64,000 bases of DNA from Aristolochia californica (GCA_029961685.1 JARWKL010000002.1:36486908-36550907), one strand, 5' to 3'. Positions 23,301 to 36,600 are shown, numbered from the stretch's first letter. Numbers and translations: made by a program. The notes: generated from the letters alone by a model not told the origin.

Positions 23301-23699
23301 AGCTAGATGGGGAACATAGAAAACATCAGACAAAGACCAAGTAGGGTGAGTGATAGTTCCAACCAAGGCTAGTGGCATGGGAGAGTCATTAGCAGCTTGG
23401 ATGTTAACTGGGTGAGAAGGCTTAACACAATCATGTAAAAGAGACAAATGGGGTGTCATATGGTGTGTGGCTCTAGAATCTAAGATCCATTTGTGAGTGT
23501 CACTGGAGCCAGCCAAACAAGACATACCTGCATGAGATGCAAATTGAGTACTGGGAGCAGACGACTTGCCAAGAATGCGAGTGAGCTCGGCAGCTAATGA
23601 TGAGAGATCAGGCGTAGAACCACTGTTGGGGGGAGCTGGTGCAGAAGGTGCATCTGAAGAATCCAAAGATCCAATGGCAGCAGAGGGATGAAAACCTCT
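20340..23699 (-). pseudogene. Copia F pol
   Basis: Protease reads WILDSRATHHMTP (about 23495-23460), with catalytic DSG changed to DSR. The pre-integrase region is LWHTRLGYVSASLL, then CIGCNLGKQCHLPF. Integrase shows DLVHSDVWGPAPV, IVDDFTRFSWIF and YTPQQNGVAESKHRH. RT (21800-21000) shows LYVDDMIVTGDD with the YVDD box intact, then DLGYLRYFLGIKV. RNase H (20800-20340) shows TGYSDADWARD and ends LMLLAPSKV. Stops lie near 22722 and 21807, both explained as CGA to TGA when compared with Copia C, with another near 22620. A frameshift lies near 20885. Confidence 0.9.
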
Positions 23700-24656
23700 A
23701 TGTGGAGTGGATGACTGAAGGCATGATGTGGTGCTGATTTGAAATTGCCTTGATGTTGACGACTAGAGGCATGATGTTGTGTAGGTTTGAAATGGCCTTG
23801 ATTTTTATAGTTGCTTTGTAATGAGGGACACTGGTGTTTCCAATGACCTTTACCATGAAAGTAGGAACATTCATCTTGTGGAACTGGCACTTTAGGCTTC
23901 CCTGATGACTGATGAGTATGAGAGTGTGTTCCAGAACCAAGTATGCCCCCTGATGACTGAGGAGTATGGGAGTGTGTTCCAGAAACAAGTACCTTTGACA
24001 TATCAAGTGATGATGTCTTATTGGAAGAAAGCCCACCCAAAGACCTCAATCGTGTTTCTTCAGCCAACAATTCAAATACAGTTGTAGACAAGGTGGGTAG
24101 CGGAGCTCTATGGATCATAGATCCTCTTATCAGTTCAAAATCACTGCGAAGAGCCATAAGAAAATCGGTAAGCTTGCGATCATCACATGCTCTGGTATAT
24201 TCAGGGAGCTTCCGAAAGGAGGGCGGATCCATCATATATAGTTGATCCCACATAGGTGTCATAAATGAGTATAATTCTTGAATTATACGATCACCTTGCT
24301 TAGCGGACCGCAATTTTGTCTCAATCTGATACCTTTTGGCAAAGTTTGTATGTTCATATAGAGTTTCCAAATAGTCCCATATTTCTTTTGCAGTCTCATA
24401 CTTCAAAAGTTGCAAACTGATAGACTGATCCACAGAATTGTTGATCCAAGTGATGATTTTTGCATTATCAGTCAACCACTTCTTATTTTCTGATGAAGTT
24501 AGTGGATGTATGTTCTGAAGCAGTGATTTTTCCATCAATGTAATCCCACAAGTCTTTTCCAACTAAAAAATTTCGCATCACAAACTTCCAAAGAGAGTAA
24601 TTACTCCCATTTAGCCGGACAGAGATAACCTTCAAATCATGAATAATTAAATCCAT
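23700..24656 (-). pseudogene. Copia F gag
   Basis: The probable start MDLIIHDLKVISVRLNG lies at 24656, equivalent to the Copia C start MDSISHDMKV. The UBN2-type capsid region runs to about 24040, then a His/Ser/Gln-rich linker. The zinc knuckle reads CSYFHGKGHWKHQC (about 23875): phenylalanine replaces the second cysteine, which is intact in Copia C. A frameshift near 24520 and another near 23700 break the frame. A structural particle protein, no longer functional. Confidence 0.85.
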
Positions 24657-25285
24657 AGAAATGTAAGTCCAATAGCAAAAGTGCCACAAGCAACAGAAGA
24701 TGGTTGCACCAGTCAGGATTCACGAGCAAGCAGTGGCAAGCAGTGACCAAACCGAAACCAACTCTCAACTCAGCCACTATAATCAACCTCCCTCACAAAC
24801 ACAAATCTATATCACACTTTCTCAAAAACAAAAACACGAGAACTTCAACCAACCACCAACAGAGCTACTTCTGAAACCCACTTCAAAACCCAGAAATCAA
24901 TAAACTTCAATGGTAAACCTACTACAGGAAGCTTAGAATTCTGTGAGCCCGTAATGCTCTCCACGGATAGAAACCGCACAAGCTAACACTAGAAGTCGAC
25001 GAAACAGAGTAATGCAAGCCAAAAATAACCCAAAAATAGAGGGGAACTGACCTCTGATGGCGCTGAAACGACTATTCAGCAACCACAGAGCTTTTGCTGG
25101 GCGGCGAGGCGTCTTCAAGCACCAAAGATCATCGAACGAGGAGCAGACGAGCGGCGCAAAAATAGAAAATGAGCAGAACGAGCACAAACCAAGCAAAACA
25201 AAAAAAAAATCGAGTGCGAGAACAAACAAATCACCTTAGACTGCAAAATTGAAGTAAAATCGCTCGATTTCCCGCTCTGATACCT

Positions 25286-25473
25286 TGTAAATCTCCCTGA
25301 TTTCAGAGAGTTTTTCCATTATCAAACTCAGAATACCCAAAATACAAAAGTTGCCGACGGGTTCATGAGAAACCCTATTCGAAAAGGAAGAGGAAAGGGG
25401 AATTTACTAGTATACCCTTGGACAAATGAAAAAGATAAGTATGCCCCTTTACATATACATATTTACATTAACA
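25286..25473 (-). repeat. Copia F 5' LTR
   Basis: A 188-bp LTR adjoining the primer-binding site on its left and the ctcca duplication on its right. It is homologous to both Copia C LTRs. Confidence 0.9.
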
Positions 25474-25631
25474 CTCCATACTCCAGTTATAACTCATGCT
25501 GGATGTAGGGCAAACTCCTATCTTCTATAGTTAGTGTGTCTATACATAGTGCTCAAAAGTGTAATAAAACTCCATCACCGTGTCCCTCCATAGGACACCG
25601 ACTCTCAAATGGTAGAATTTATAAATACCAA

Positions 25632-25634
<3 letters not shown>

Positions 25635-25668
<34 letters not shown>

Positions 25669-25902
25669 GGGGCAGGACGGGTAATTACCCGAAAGATAAT
25701 ATTCTGGGGCCACCTTGACTTTCTTCATCATCAGAATAACCAATGTTGGGGGACGGGTAATTACCTGAAAGATAATATTCTGGGGCCACCTTGACTTTCT
25801 TCATCATCAGAATAACCAATGCTGGGGGACGGGTAATTACCCGAAAGATAATATTCTGGGGCCACCTTGACTTTCTTCATCATCAGAATAACCAGTGCTG
25901 AT
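25635..25902. repeat. 31-base poly-G run followed by three 76-bp tandem repeats
   Basis: A run of 31 G at 25635-25665 is followed by units 25675-25750, 25751-25826 and 25827-25902. Each begins GGACGGGTAATTACC and contains GATAATATTCTGGGGCC. Only a few bases differ between units, so the amplification is recent. The related element at 57011 has a single equivalent unit (about 57758-57830) with a short G-run at the same place. Confidence 0.93.
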
Positions 25903-26290
25903 AAAAATCAGTAATTGAGAAGTCCTTCTTCAATAATAATGTCTCATCCAAAGAGACACAATAGCGGTAGCTAAAATGGGTATGGGCCCAATAACACGTA
26001 CCAAATAATAAAAATCCTTGTAAAAGGACCCATGAAATAATCCAATGCGAGTATCTGCACCAAATAATATGTTGACCATGAAATATGTTGCCAATACATC
26101 AAAATAATAATCTAGCCGAAGATAAGGAACCGAGTCAAACTGAGTCAAATAGTAGATCAATAGCTAAGTGGCGAAAAAAAGATGTATAGAACTTGGGATT
26201 CGGACCAGTATAATCGATGCAGAAAACAAGTGGGTAGAGTCAGATTGACCCAGACCCGAGTTGACTCGGATTGAGTTGAACCAACCCGCT

Positions 26291-27613
26291 AGGTCAATCC
26301 GAGTGGAATAGATTGAGTCTGGCACCCACCCAAGTTGAAACTCCAATGTCAAATTTTAAATTTAGGTCCATTGAAACTACTTGGATATGAAGGACAAAGC
26401 TTGGTGTTTTCATATATGAAGTTATTGTTTAGGCTAGAAAAGATAGTATGCGATCGACTCAAATAAATGAAAAATTACTATTACCTGGGTTCGACTCCTC
26501 ATTGCTACTAGTTGATTGTATGGACTCCTAGATTTTGCTAAGATATGATTTCAAAATTCAAATTTTTGTGCTTTGACTTTTGCTTGTGCGCTTGAGTGCT
26601 TGTGCATGTGATGGACTCTATTTTAGTATGGATTTGACTTGAGTCATTGCTTGTAATGACTTTTCAAACTTAATTTGTTGCCATTTGCTATTTATGTTCA
26701 ACTATAATGCAATGTGCTCAACTCCATATTGTTTGGGATTGACTTCTTTTTCTTGTAAGTGTTAAAACTTTGAATTGTAACAACTTCCTCTTGAATATGT
26801 GTTCTATTCCTTTCGTGTGGAGTTGATTCTTTATAGTTAATTTTCATCTTTTCAGCAAATTGGTGCACGAGTAAGTGAAATCATCAAATGCACATGCTTT
26901 TTATTATCATAAAAATCCATTTTTTTTTTTTTTTAGAAGTTTATGAACTTCTTCTTTCTCTTTGTTAAGATTCTCTTAAGAGCACAAGGATATAATTGTT
27001 AAGGGAGGTATTTTCATAGTTCTAATTTAATAATTGTAAGATGAGGAAGCATCTTCCTTGATCAAAGGGGTCTTATAAGATTCGTAGGGGTATAAAATTT
27101 TTTTCCTAGTGGGCTGGTGTTGGGCTTATTGGGTCAAGGGAGGCCTGTAGCATCACCCAACCTGAGCCCGTTTCCGTTTCTTCTGTTAAAAAATGAAAAA
27201 GAATTCATAGGGGTATAAAAAATGTTTTTTTTACATGAAAATCAGGCACCAACTTCAAATTTTAAAAATTTTAAACAAAAAATTAATTAGAATAAAAGTT
27301 TCTGATCAGATTCACAAAATGGAAATTAGTTTTAAAAAACGCATGGCGGTGAATTCTACTACATCTGGCGGGTGGCGGGTTTCGTCTCTCTCTGTCCCTC
27401 TAATTTCTATCTTCTCAAGTCACTTCGGAATAATCCTGATTCTGGTCGCATCTTCCTTCTTCGCCGTTAATATTACCCTACGCTTCTGCATCTTTCTCCT
27501 TGGATCATTAGCTCGCTTCTCTCTCTCCCTTTGTTCTGAATTTCTTACTTGGTCCTCCTTCGATCTTCTCTCTTCTAGGTGTAGCCCTGAGTTACATAAT
27601 CATCTCCCTCACC
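26291..27613. other. Region upstream of the RING gene, probable promoter and 5' UTR
   Basis: No coding region is recognised in 26291-27340. From 27345 to 27613 the sequence is C/T-rich (TCTCTCTCTGTCCCTC, TCTCTCTCCCTTTG), the usual look of a plant 5' UTR. A possible UTR intron acceptor, CTCTTCTAG, ends at 27580. An open frame at 27235-27771 is in a different frame from the RING start and is not thought to be a protein. No clear TATA box can be fixed. Confidence 0.4.
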
Positions 27614-30600
27614 ATGGAGCAGGATCTTCATGTTGCCGTTGGATCCCTTTCCGTAGAGGAAAAGGTGAGCCGGGGGATTTGCCATCTACCATTTTTTATT
27701 TTTTTTATTGCGGATTTGTGTTGTTTAAACTGTGGTTTTTGGCCTATGAAATGAGTTTGGAGGATCAGTGATTTCTTCTTGTCTATGCTTGGAGGATCTG
27801 TTTCCTGATATATATTTTTTTTTTCTGAATTTTAGCAGACAATCGAAGAGGATCGGAAAGAAATCGAGTGCACGACCTCCTCTGGGGACCAAGGGTTCTG
27901 TGCGATTTGCTTGAACAAGATACCTCTGCAGGACACGGCCCTTGTAAAAGGTTGCGAGCATGCTTACTGGTTTGTCTACAACATCTCGCAAGACAGTCCT
28001 GTTTGCTGTATTTAATCCTCTTTCTTTTTTTTTTCTACTGCTTAATTGGGAATTGAGGAAGATTTGTAGTTTTCCATTTTCTGGAGGATTTTTTCTTTCA
28101 TCACCAACCGTAGGATGCTTGAAATTGGTGTTCTAGGACGCTGAACATGATTGGGGCCTTAAACGTTCCATGTTGTTCACCTTGGCTACAAAAGCCTACT
28201 TCTGTTGATGATATCACATGATTTTCTTCTTGTTCTCCTCTCGAAAGGAGGGTTATAAAATAGTGACAAAAATTACATCACTCTAGTGATTTTATGAGAT
28301 TTTTTGAGATATTTTTTTGCTCATTTATACTATTCTACTTTTATCTTACATGCTGGATCATTGGCCGTCATTCTTTGCATGATTTTATTCTCAGATGATA
28401 TATTCTTCTTAGCTATAAGCGGACTTCAGGTCTTTGCTATCTGTACTACTCAGGAATCTGTTTTGTGAATCATTATGTTAGCTTTGTATTAAATGGTAAG
28501 AGCTAGAGTTCATGCTTTAACTAATATAACATTATTCAGATATCTTTTTTGTTCTTACAATTTAAATGCCAATTATGTTACATGATTCAATTACCTTATT
28601 GTCTAACAGCATCTCGCATCTGACTGGAGTTAGCTCAGTGTTACAAGTATGACACCCCTGGTTTCTTTGCCTATATGGTGCTCTTGATTGCACATGAAAG
28701 CATAGCTGATACTGAACATTGTGTTACGCTTTGATAAAATATGAAACAAAAAATAAAGTAATACATAGTGCACATCATTTGTTCAAAGGAATTCCCTAAT
28801 TCATGGTAGTGAAGCTCTTAAACAATAACCTCATAGTTCCAAGGGTTTGGTATTTATATTAGAGGCACCATTAAGCAATTATATCTATGCCCCTAGTGGG
28901 TAACAAATTACAACAATTATTGATTGATCAATGACCCGTTATTACCATATATCTGTATCAGGTTGGTTTCTTTATCTATGTACATCAGTGTATTATAATT
29001 GGTATTATCGTTAGCATGACCTCTCAAACTCACGCTGGGCATTGCATAGATGAATTTGCTTTTGAGATGAAGATGTCGTTTATGGCTGAGGCCCTTGGTG
29101 AATTTTTTGGCTGTTTGATCTTCCGTAGGAATAAGAACAAAGTCCAATTCTTTCTTGTCTATCCTTGGAGGAAATGACTGTCTATTTCAATGTACTTTGT
29201 CTATTCATGAAAAACTGGATCTAGTGCTATAGCTAAAGTAATTTTTTTATCTCTAAGGATTTTTTAACAATCACTCATGCCCATCAATGGGTGAATGATT
29301 TTTCTTATGCATAAAATTTTTGTACTAGCCACAACTATGTCTTTGGCTTCAGTGTTGGACCTTGTTATGATATGTGGTTTCTAGCTTTTCTAAGATATAA
29401 GTTGGTCTCAAAGGAATGCATGTGTTGAATTTCTGGAAAAGAGAAAAAATTCTTGACTTGATGTACTTTGAATACAATGAGCCTCTATTTATAATAGAAG
29501 AAACAAGTAGAATCTAATTACAATTAAATTATCCTTATCCCAATTACGCCCAAAGTTAAACACTAAAAGATAAATCCTAGAATAATTGAACAACTGATCA
29601 TAAATAGAAGACTAACATAACTAAAAACACCTTTAATTGAGACTCTTCTGTGAGACCTCCTCCTGTGAGACTCCTGTAAGATTTTACCATATTAATTCTT
29701 GCTCTGTAAGACTTCTTACTACGAGAGACATGTAAGAATCTTCCATATATGTTCTTGAACACTCCACTTCAAGTTGGAGTTTATAACTTTAGCTTGTAAT
29801 GAAAATGAAATAGTTTTTTTTTGTACTTCTTCTTCTTCTCCCCTCAAATTGGAGATAAAAAAGGACATAGAGACGCAACTTGGACAAAACACAATTTAGG
29901 AGAAGAAAATCATTCCTAGTTGTGTGACAAAGATCTATACACCAATCAAAACTCCGCTCAATTTTAAAAGAGGAAAAACGGCCCAACTTCAGGGCTTAAT
30001 AAAAAGACTACTCACTTTTTAAGGGTAGCTCAAAGACAAATCACCTCTTGGTTGAAGAATAAAAGGCTTGACTCAAGCTGGTTGTTGGGCACACTCCTAT
30101 ATTTTTTAGGTTGTGGGTGGGTCTAGGCATTACTCCGAAATGATGAAAACACAAGAAGATAAACTAAAGAAATACTAGAGAAAAAGAACTTTAACTGGAA
30201 GGATGTGACTATGCAACATTCATATTTCTAGACGAATTTAGAATATGACCTCTTTTTTTTAAAAAACTAGGGGAGACTATGACTTTAAAACTTAATAAAT
30301 TTGACCAAGTATAATTGTTTTTAGGGGTGACCACAATTTTCGGAGTTGACGATGTGTAAGATACGCAACCAAGTAACAAAAAAGTGAAACTTGAAAACAA
30401 CATTAAAGCAGAAGAGTACATCACGGACTGATTAATTCTAACCAAAACTCTCTGATTAGAAGAGAAATTTGGCTAAAAATTAGGATTCTAAGATAAAAGG
30501 AAACTCAATTCACGCCAATACATGGAGAGATAATAGGAAAAAAAGGGAGATTTTTAGCAAAACTAACTTTTAGTACTTCTGATATCAATATCTCCCACAA

Positions 30601-33600
30601 TATACGTTTGTTTCTTAGAAATCTAGACTCAAAAAAGCTTTAATTTGATATAAAAAGCTTCGTTTTTAATATGTTATGATCTCTTGATTTGCTCTGTTTT
30701 GTAGTTTGACCCTTGTCGACTCCGATGCGTATATCTCCTTACATATAGATCAAATTGGCATGAAATTTTCTCCTTCTAAAATTAGACTTCAATACCTTTT
30801 GATCAAATTTAACATTTCTTCATTAAATATACTTTTTTTGAGAGAGAATCTAGTAGATTTTGGACTCTATAATCTGGCCGAACCGAGTACTCTTTCTTCT
30901 TTGGCTAGCCAACATGACCCTTGACTTTTCCAATATTGATATCTCACTCTTGAAAACTTAGATTGTGAATTGGTTTGATAAGGTAGAAAATTGACTTACA
31001 AATCTATCTTTTTGACATATAATTTTCCATATAAAGTTTCGTTCTTGATAGCATAAAACGCCTTGAAAGTTGAACCTTTTTGTTACTGCTTGAACCTCTC
31101 TTGTAGTCTGACCTTTGTTGCTTCAAATATTGATTTCTCTTACTAGAAAACTTCAATTGCTACAATTTTTTTTTGCATTAGAAAATAGACTCAAAAATCT
31201 TTCTGTCAATATATAGTTTGCAATATGAAAAGTTTAGTATGGAGGTGCGAACACGAAGAAAACAATGTGTACTAGGACAGGAAAGAAAGAAAAAAGATAG
31301 AATATGAACCTAAACTACTAGAGATGATAGATAAAAAAGACTCACATTATCTCTGTGGGTTCACCGGGTCAACTCACATAACCCACCCTAATACCATGTT
31401 AAATTTCTGTAAAACAAAAAAATTTGACAAACTTGTTGTAATTTGAGTACAATGAACATCTATTTATAATAGAGGAAACAAGTACAATCTAATTATAATT
31501 AAATTACCCTTATCTCAGTTATATCCAAAGTTAAACTCTAAAAGATAAGTCCTAGAACAATTGAACAATTGAACATAAATAGAAGACTAACATAATTAAA
31601 ACACTTTTAACTGAGATTCTTCTGTGAGACCTCCTCATGTGAGACTCCTATAAGACTCCACTATATTATTTCTGGCCCTGTGAGATTTCTTACTATGAGA
31701 GACATGTAAGACTCTTCCATATCTGCTCTTCAACAACATGGTAACCAAAAACGCAGTGTTGTGTCAACATCACTTACCTAATCTAAGCTTAAGTATGTCA
31801 AAATATTAGACAAAGTCGGTGTTTTCTAGTGCCTTGTAGAAAAATGAATTCCCTCATGTTATGTTCCTTTCACATATTGCATGCGTTTGAGGGCCTTCCA
31901 AATGCTCAGTTTGTGGGTTATGCATGAACTGAAAAATCTGGTTTACTACGAAAGTAAAGGCTAGTCTTGTTAAGGTTAGGTATTGGAGGGCCCCAGCTAA
32001 GCTCTGTTATTTTTCTGATAAGAAAATTCATTAGTGGTCTGCCCATGCAATTTCTTGTTTTGTACCAACAGTGTGGAAATCAGTTTACAGTTTTCTTACC
32101 TGCTTGCTTGATGATGTCAGATGACTACTTCTATAGGGACATCTGGATTCTATGAGACTCATGTGAATTTCTATTACAAGAAAATATCTTAAAAGCTCAT
32201 GATTCTTCATTTTGGAATGATCATTCAAATTTTGTTTGACCTTGCTTGTGTAAGCTGTATCATTACCAGTGATTATCATGTTGACACATATAACAGTATG
32301 ATAACTATACGATTTTCACTACAAACATTCAGTGGTCTTCTTTTGATCGGATAAACCCGTAAGTGCATACAACTTCATGGAAACATTGAAACCATGTTTA
32401 TGATGCTTTGTTTAAACCATGAATGGACCTTTAAAATTTGCAAACCTTTGAAGGATCATCAACTTCAATTCCTTACGGTTATTCAATGTATTCTTCTTTA
32501 AATTCATCTTGTAGGTAGGCATTCTTGATGTTCAGTTGATCTAAAGGCAATCATGAAGCTCTGCTAAAGACAAAATGATGCAGATGATCACAATTTTAAC
32601 AACATGGTTGAATACTTGAACATGATCAAGGCCTTGTTGCTGTGTGTATCCCTTGGCTATCAACCTAGCTTTCTGTTCTACTGATCCATCTACTTTATAC
32701 TTCACCTTAGTAACCATTTGCACCCACAATATATTTCATCTTTGTCCTTTGCAGAATGTTCAAATTCTGATTTGTATGCATGGCTTCTATCTTCTTTGAC
32801 GTAGCTCTTACTTGCCTCTCGATAATGTAATGGATCATGCGTCTAATTAACATTTAATAATGCGCTTTGTGTTACTGCCCCTTTCTTGTCAACTACCCAT
32901 TGAGCATTTGGAAACATTTTTGTTGGTACTGAAACCCAAGTAGACTGTTTTGGGCTGGGTGCATGGAATGTACGACATCTGTGCCTGAACTAAAAGGTTG
33001 AAGCTTTGAGAGTCGGTGCAATACTGTTCAAGTTATGGGTATCAGAAACAGTGGAGTTTGCAGATTTTGACACATCATTAGCAGTAGGAGAAGGTACTGC
33101 ATCAGCTATAACATATGTGGTTGGACCTCCTCTTTGCCATTCAGAATCTATGAAAACTGAGACAGGTTTGGAGAGAGGAAGATAAAAGGTAGAGTGAAAG
33201 GTGGGGGGATAGGTGAGGCTGTCGACGAGTTTTTGGGTCAAAACACCGGTATCCTGTCATTCGCTTGTCATAATTAATGAAATGGCATTTGTGGACTTCA
33301 GGGGAAAGTTTATTTTGGAGGGAAATAGGTATGTGAACAAAAGTAGTGCATCCAAAGGTCTGGAAACTAGTATAGTCAGGAATGGTGTTGCAAATACATT
33401 CATAAGGTGACTTTCATCGATAGAGGTAAGTAGACGGTTGATGAGGTAAACTATGGTCTGGACTGCCTTGGGCTACAAAAATTTGGGTGCCCCAGCTGCA
33501 AACATCAATGATAGTGCCATTTATGTGAGATGTTTATGCTTTCTTTCAACAATCCTATTTTGTTGAGGGTAATTTCTAATGCATAGTCCCTTGCAATGGA

Positions 33601-36600
33601 TGGTATTGTTGAAATTTATGGGAGATGTATTATCTGCCACCATCACTATATAATGTGATAATTGTATTTCTGTGGATTTTTCAACCATGCTTAAAATTTG
33701 AGAACTTCAAAAAATTTCAGACTTGTAATCCAGGTATATCTCAAAAAATCCTGAGCATAAGTAGGATTAAATCCAATCCCAGGTAAAGATGTTGTGGGAG
33801 TAGAGCCCCATACATCAGTGTCAATGAGTTCAAGTTCTAGTCTTGCTTTGGGAAATCAAATGTTGTTTATGCTTCACAATGACTAGTAAAGGGCACCATG
33901 TTGTTATTGCAATAGATCAATTATTTGTTATATAACTAGTTCAAAATAGAATAAGAACAATGTCTGAGTCAATATGCCAAGCCTTCGGACTTATACTTTT
34001 ATGCACTAAAACAAACTAACAAGTGAAACCAACTAAACGAGACTCCAAGTGGGTGGGTGTGTGGGACAACTTTCAACATGCCTGGTGTGCTTTCAACATA
34101 GTAAACTTGACCACAATGATGATGACATGAGATGAGGATCTTTAGAAAGACATGAGATGATGTAAATATAACTAAGCACAAAATTCTCTAGTTATTTGTG
34201 AAATAGACAAGATTATATTTAAGAGAAAGGACATACATTAAAAATAAAAACTGGATTAAACACCGCAAGGTATCTAGAAAGGACCATAGATTTGTGCAAG
34301 ACAACCTCACCTATGTGTGTTATGGCATCTATAATCACAATTTTCTTGCAATGAAAATATAGAGTTCGGGGAAGAAACGTACCAATATCATTCCTGACAT
34401 GGGCGGCCTAGGCTTTTGTCATTGTGGCTGGTTAGTGCCAGTTTATCCATCTGGGCAGCCAATGTTGATGTCTTCGCTTTTTCATTGTCGTCTTTGTACC
34501 ATTAATAACAGAATTTGGCCCAGCGGTTATTACGACCACACACATCTGACATTGGAGCATATTCTGAGCTTCTACTTTGATTAGTGTTTCTGTTTCCTTG
34601 ACTTTTGTTTCCTCTACTATGGATTTCCTTCTCTGTTACCTTGTTTTTGTGTCATTGTAACTACGTATGATTTCCGTTTGATATTAAAGCATTTGCAACT
34701 TCTTGGCTTTTTTCATACCGTTGGATTTGCTATCCCACATGAAGTAACAAAGATAGCTGCCTATCAAAGTTCTGAAGTTTATCCATTTCATAAAAATAAA
34801 AGTTCTGAAGTTGATCCTGGCTAGTTATGATGAAGACTGGAACTTTGTTATCTTTTTCACTGTTAAACACAACTTTGTCTCGATTCAGTGCAGTGTCTCC
34901 AGCGATTACTAATTGGTCACATAGCTGCTTAACCTCATTGTAGAAGTCTTGAGTGAATTTTGTCCTTTGTTTCATAGTTTGTAGGATCCATTTAATTTGC
35001 AAGACCTGGGCTTCGGTTTGCATGAATAAGACTGCTTTATTGCATTCCACATAGAAGTTATAAATGTGACCCATTGTGGTAAATGTGTCTTCAGAAATAG
35101 TTGCCTGAATCCATGACACTATTTTGTTGTCATCAATGAGCCAACCACTATATTCAAGATTAACTACGGTGGTTTTTATTGTGTTTTCCTGATTCATAAG
35201 TAGTTGTCTTTTGGAGAATTCTTGAAGGGATGGGGTTATTGGCTGTGGTAGAGAAAATCTGACTCTTAAAGAGTGCAAGAGGTACCTTTGTGGTTGACCT
35301 GATGGGTAATCTGGTCAACTTGACGAGAGATTTGGTTGATAGATGAGAATTTGATTGACTAGATGCAGATTAACAGCTCACGGAAAATTGACTGGTCAAC
35401 CTAATGAGAAATAGCGACTTATGGCAAATTAACTAGTTGACCTGAAGATAGAGCCAGTTAGGTCATATTAAACAGTGACTTATGGCAACGGGAGTGGTTG
35501 ACCTGATGAGAAGCTGGTCGACTTGATGATAGACTGCTACTCACTGCAAATTGATGGGTTGATTGAGTAGGGGTCTGATTGACTGGATATTTCAACGAGA
35601 CATTTTTCCAACATTAAACAGGTGGACTTATTAGGTGAGTGGGTTGACTAGATTGCATCTGCTAGTTTGGTTTTTTGATTTCTTTCGAATCAGCCTTACT
35701 CACACACTGTACTTCTTGAAATCCTGCTTTGAATGATTGAAATTAAAAATAGAACTTCTCTGTTTGATGGCAGGACACTGCTTTAAGCCTTGTGGGTGAA
35801 AAAGATGGATTTACATGGTTCAGGAGAGTTCCCTAACCCACGATAGTGATATCCTGAGACAATAAACTCATCGTGTTCCTAGGTTTGGTATCTGTAGTAG
35901 GGGTACCATTCAACAGATACATCTATACCCCTTGACGAGGAGATGTGTGGATTACCACAATTATGGATTATTCATGACGAATATGAAAGCATTTGCAATG
36001 TGGAGTAGCATCTTTGCTTTAATTTCCACTTGCCATTTGTGTCCTCATGTTTTTGAATTTGTTGATTATAGGTCGCTACATTTCCTCTAATTGTATAGCT
36101 TTTTATGGCGTTATTGAAACGGACACAAAATCACCTTTCATAATTTTGTGTGTGAATGCATTACTGATGGATTTGTGACATATTTTTGCCTTTTGGTTTG
36201 TGTGGTTTGTTTTATTTCTTTGTCAAACTGTAAATAAATGCTGCCTACTTTGGAGTGATAGAGATTGAATCTAATGTATCTATGTTTTTCCTTGCGATTA
36301 TTTTATATAGTATTTGAAAGAAATACAAGCCAGATTTTACATCTTCTCCCTTTCTTGTGTTTGTGTAGTGTTACATGCATATTGATCTGGGCGACCTACA
36401 ACCAGAAACCCTCATGCCCACAGTGCAAAAATCCTTTCCAGTTTCTCTATGTTCATCGCTCACTAGATGGCTGGTATGGACTGGCTGATTGTCTTAACGG
36501 ACATTTCTTTACTTATAGAACATTGTTTTTTAACATTGTATTATGAGAGTGAAATTTTACCTTGTTTTTGTGTAGTATTCATGATTACATGTTTGAGGAA

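Larger units (their letters stand above)
20111..25473 (-). mobile_element. Copia F: full-length Ty1/copia element
   Basis: A 5.36 kb element on the - strand. The 188-bp LTRs lie at 25286-25473 (5') and 20111-about 20298 (3'), flanked by duplications ctcca (20106-20110, 25474-25478). The primer site (- strand GGTATCAGAGCG) adjoins the 5' LTR at about 25274-25285. The polypurine tract next to the 3' LTR has grown into a 33-base homopolymer (20297-20329, G on the coding strand). Gag-pol is complete in outline but has at least three frameshifts and several stops. It is the same family as Copia C. By eye the two LTRs differ at about 10 of 187 sites, so it is somewhat older than C. Confidence 0.95.
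19513..26290 (-). mobile_element. Non-coding LTR element NA2, interrupted by Copia F, right LTR missing
   Basis: The left part (19513-20110) is a 3' LTR (19513-20018) plus the interior end. The interior resumes at 25474 after Copia F, as the ctcca duplications show, and can be followed by similarity to the element at 57011-60837 until about 26290. Shared landmarks include CACCGACTCTC, GATAATATTCTGGGGCCACC and CAGAATAACCA. No 5' LTR is found to the right, so the element is truncated. It has no coding potential; short frames here are chance. A poly-G run and a threefold 76-bp repeat lie in its interior (25635-25902). Confidence 0.78.
28740..35960 (-). mobile_element. Copia G: old copia element inside the RING intron
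   Basis: Decayed - strand copia in outline. Gag 35278-34730 has IVSWIQATISEDTF and QRTKFTQDFYNEVKQLCDQL. Integrase pieces lie at about 33950-33420 (TDVWGSTP; NPQQNRIVERKHKH). RT pieces are at 32729-32541 (DGSVEQKARLIAKGYTQQQG) and about 32279 (DMIITGND). RNase H runs 29400-28917 (VFHE, then VLIPTEDQTAKKFTKGL). Related sequences near 28740-28930 and 35760-35960 (for example GGTTTGGTAT in both) are probably its LTRs, but the ends and target duplication cannot be fixed. A non-coding LTR element (29423-31735) is inserted between its RNase H and RT. It runs opposite to the host gene. Confidence 0.75.
27970..36368 (+). other. RING gene intron 2 (8.4 kb, filled with retroelements)
   Basis: Donor GTTTGT, acceptor TTTGTGTAG. 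It separates Cys61 of the RING finger between exons 2 and 3. A decayed copia (28740-35960, - strand) and a non-coding LTR element nested in it account for about 7.2 kb. Without them the intron would be about 1.2 kb. The retroelements lie antisense to the gene. The edges 27970-28740 and 35960-36368 show no other features. Confidence 0.85.

Noticed and set aside
27235..27771. 178-codon frame over the RING gene 5' region
   Set aside because: It is in a different frame from the RING exon, reads through the GT donor at 27665, and lacks any motif. The exon 1 to exon 2 joint in the other frame gives a full RING.
36562..36575. Start codon at 36562 for the RING exon 4 frame
   Set aside because: It lies in the intron, 14 bases before a good acceptor (GTGTAG at 36570-36575). 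The RING itself is upstream, so translation starts at 27614.
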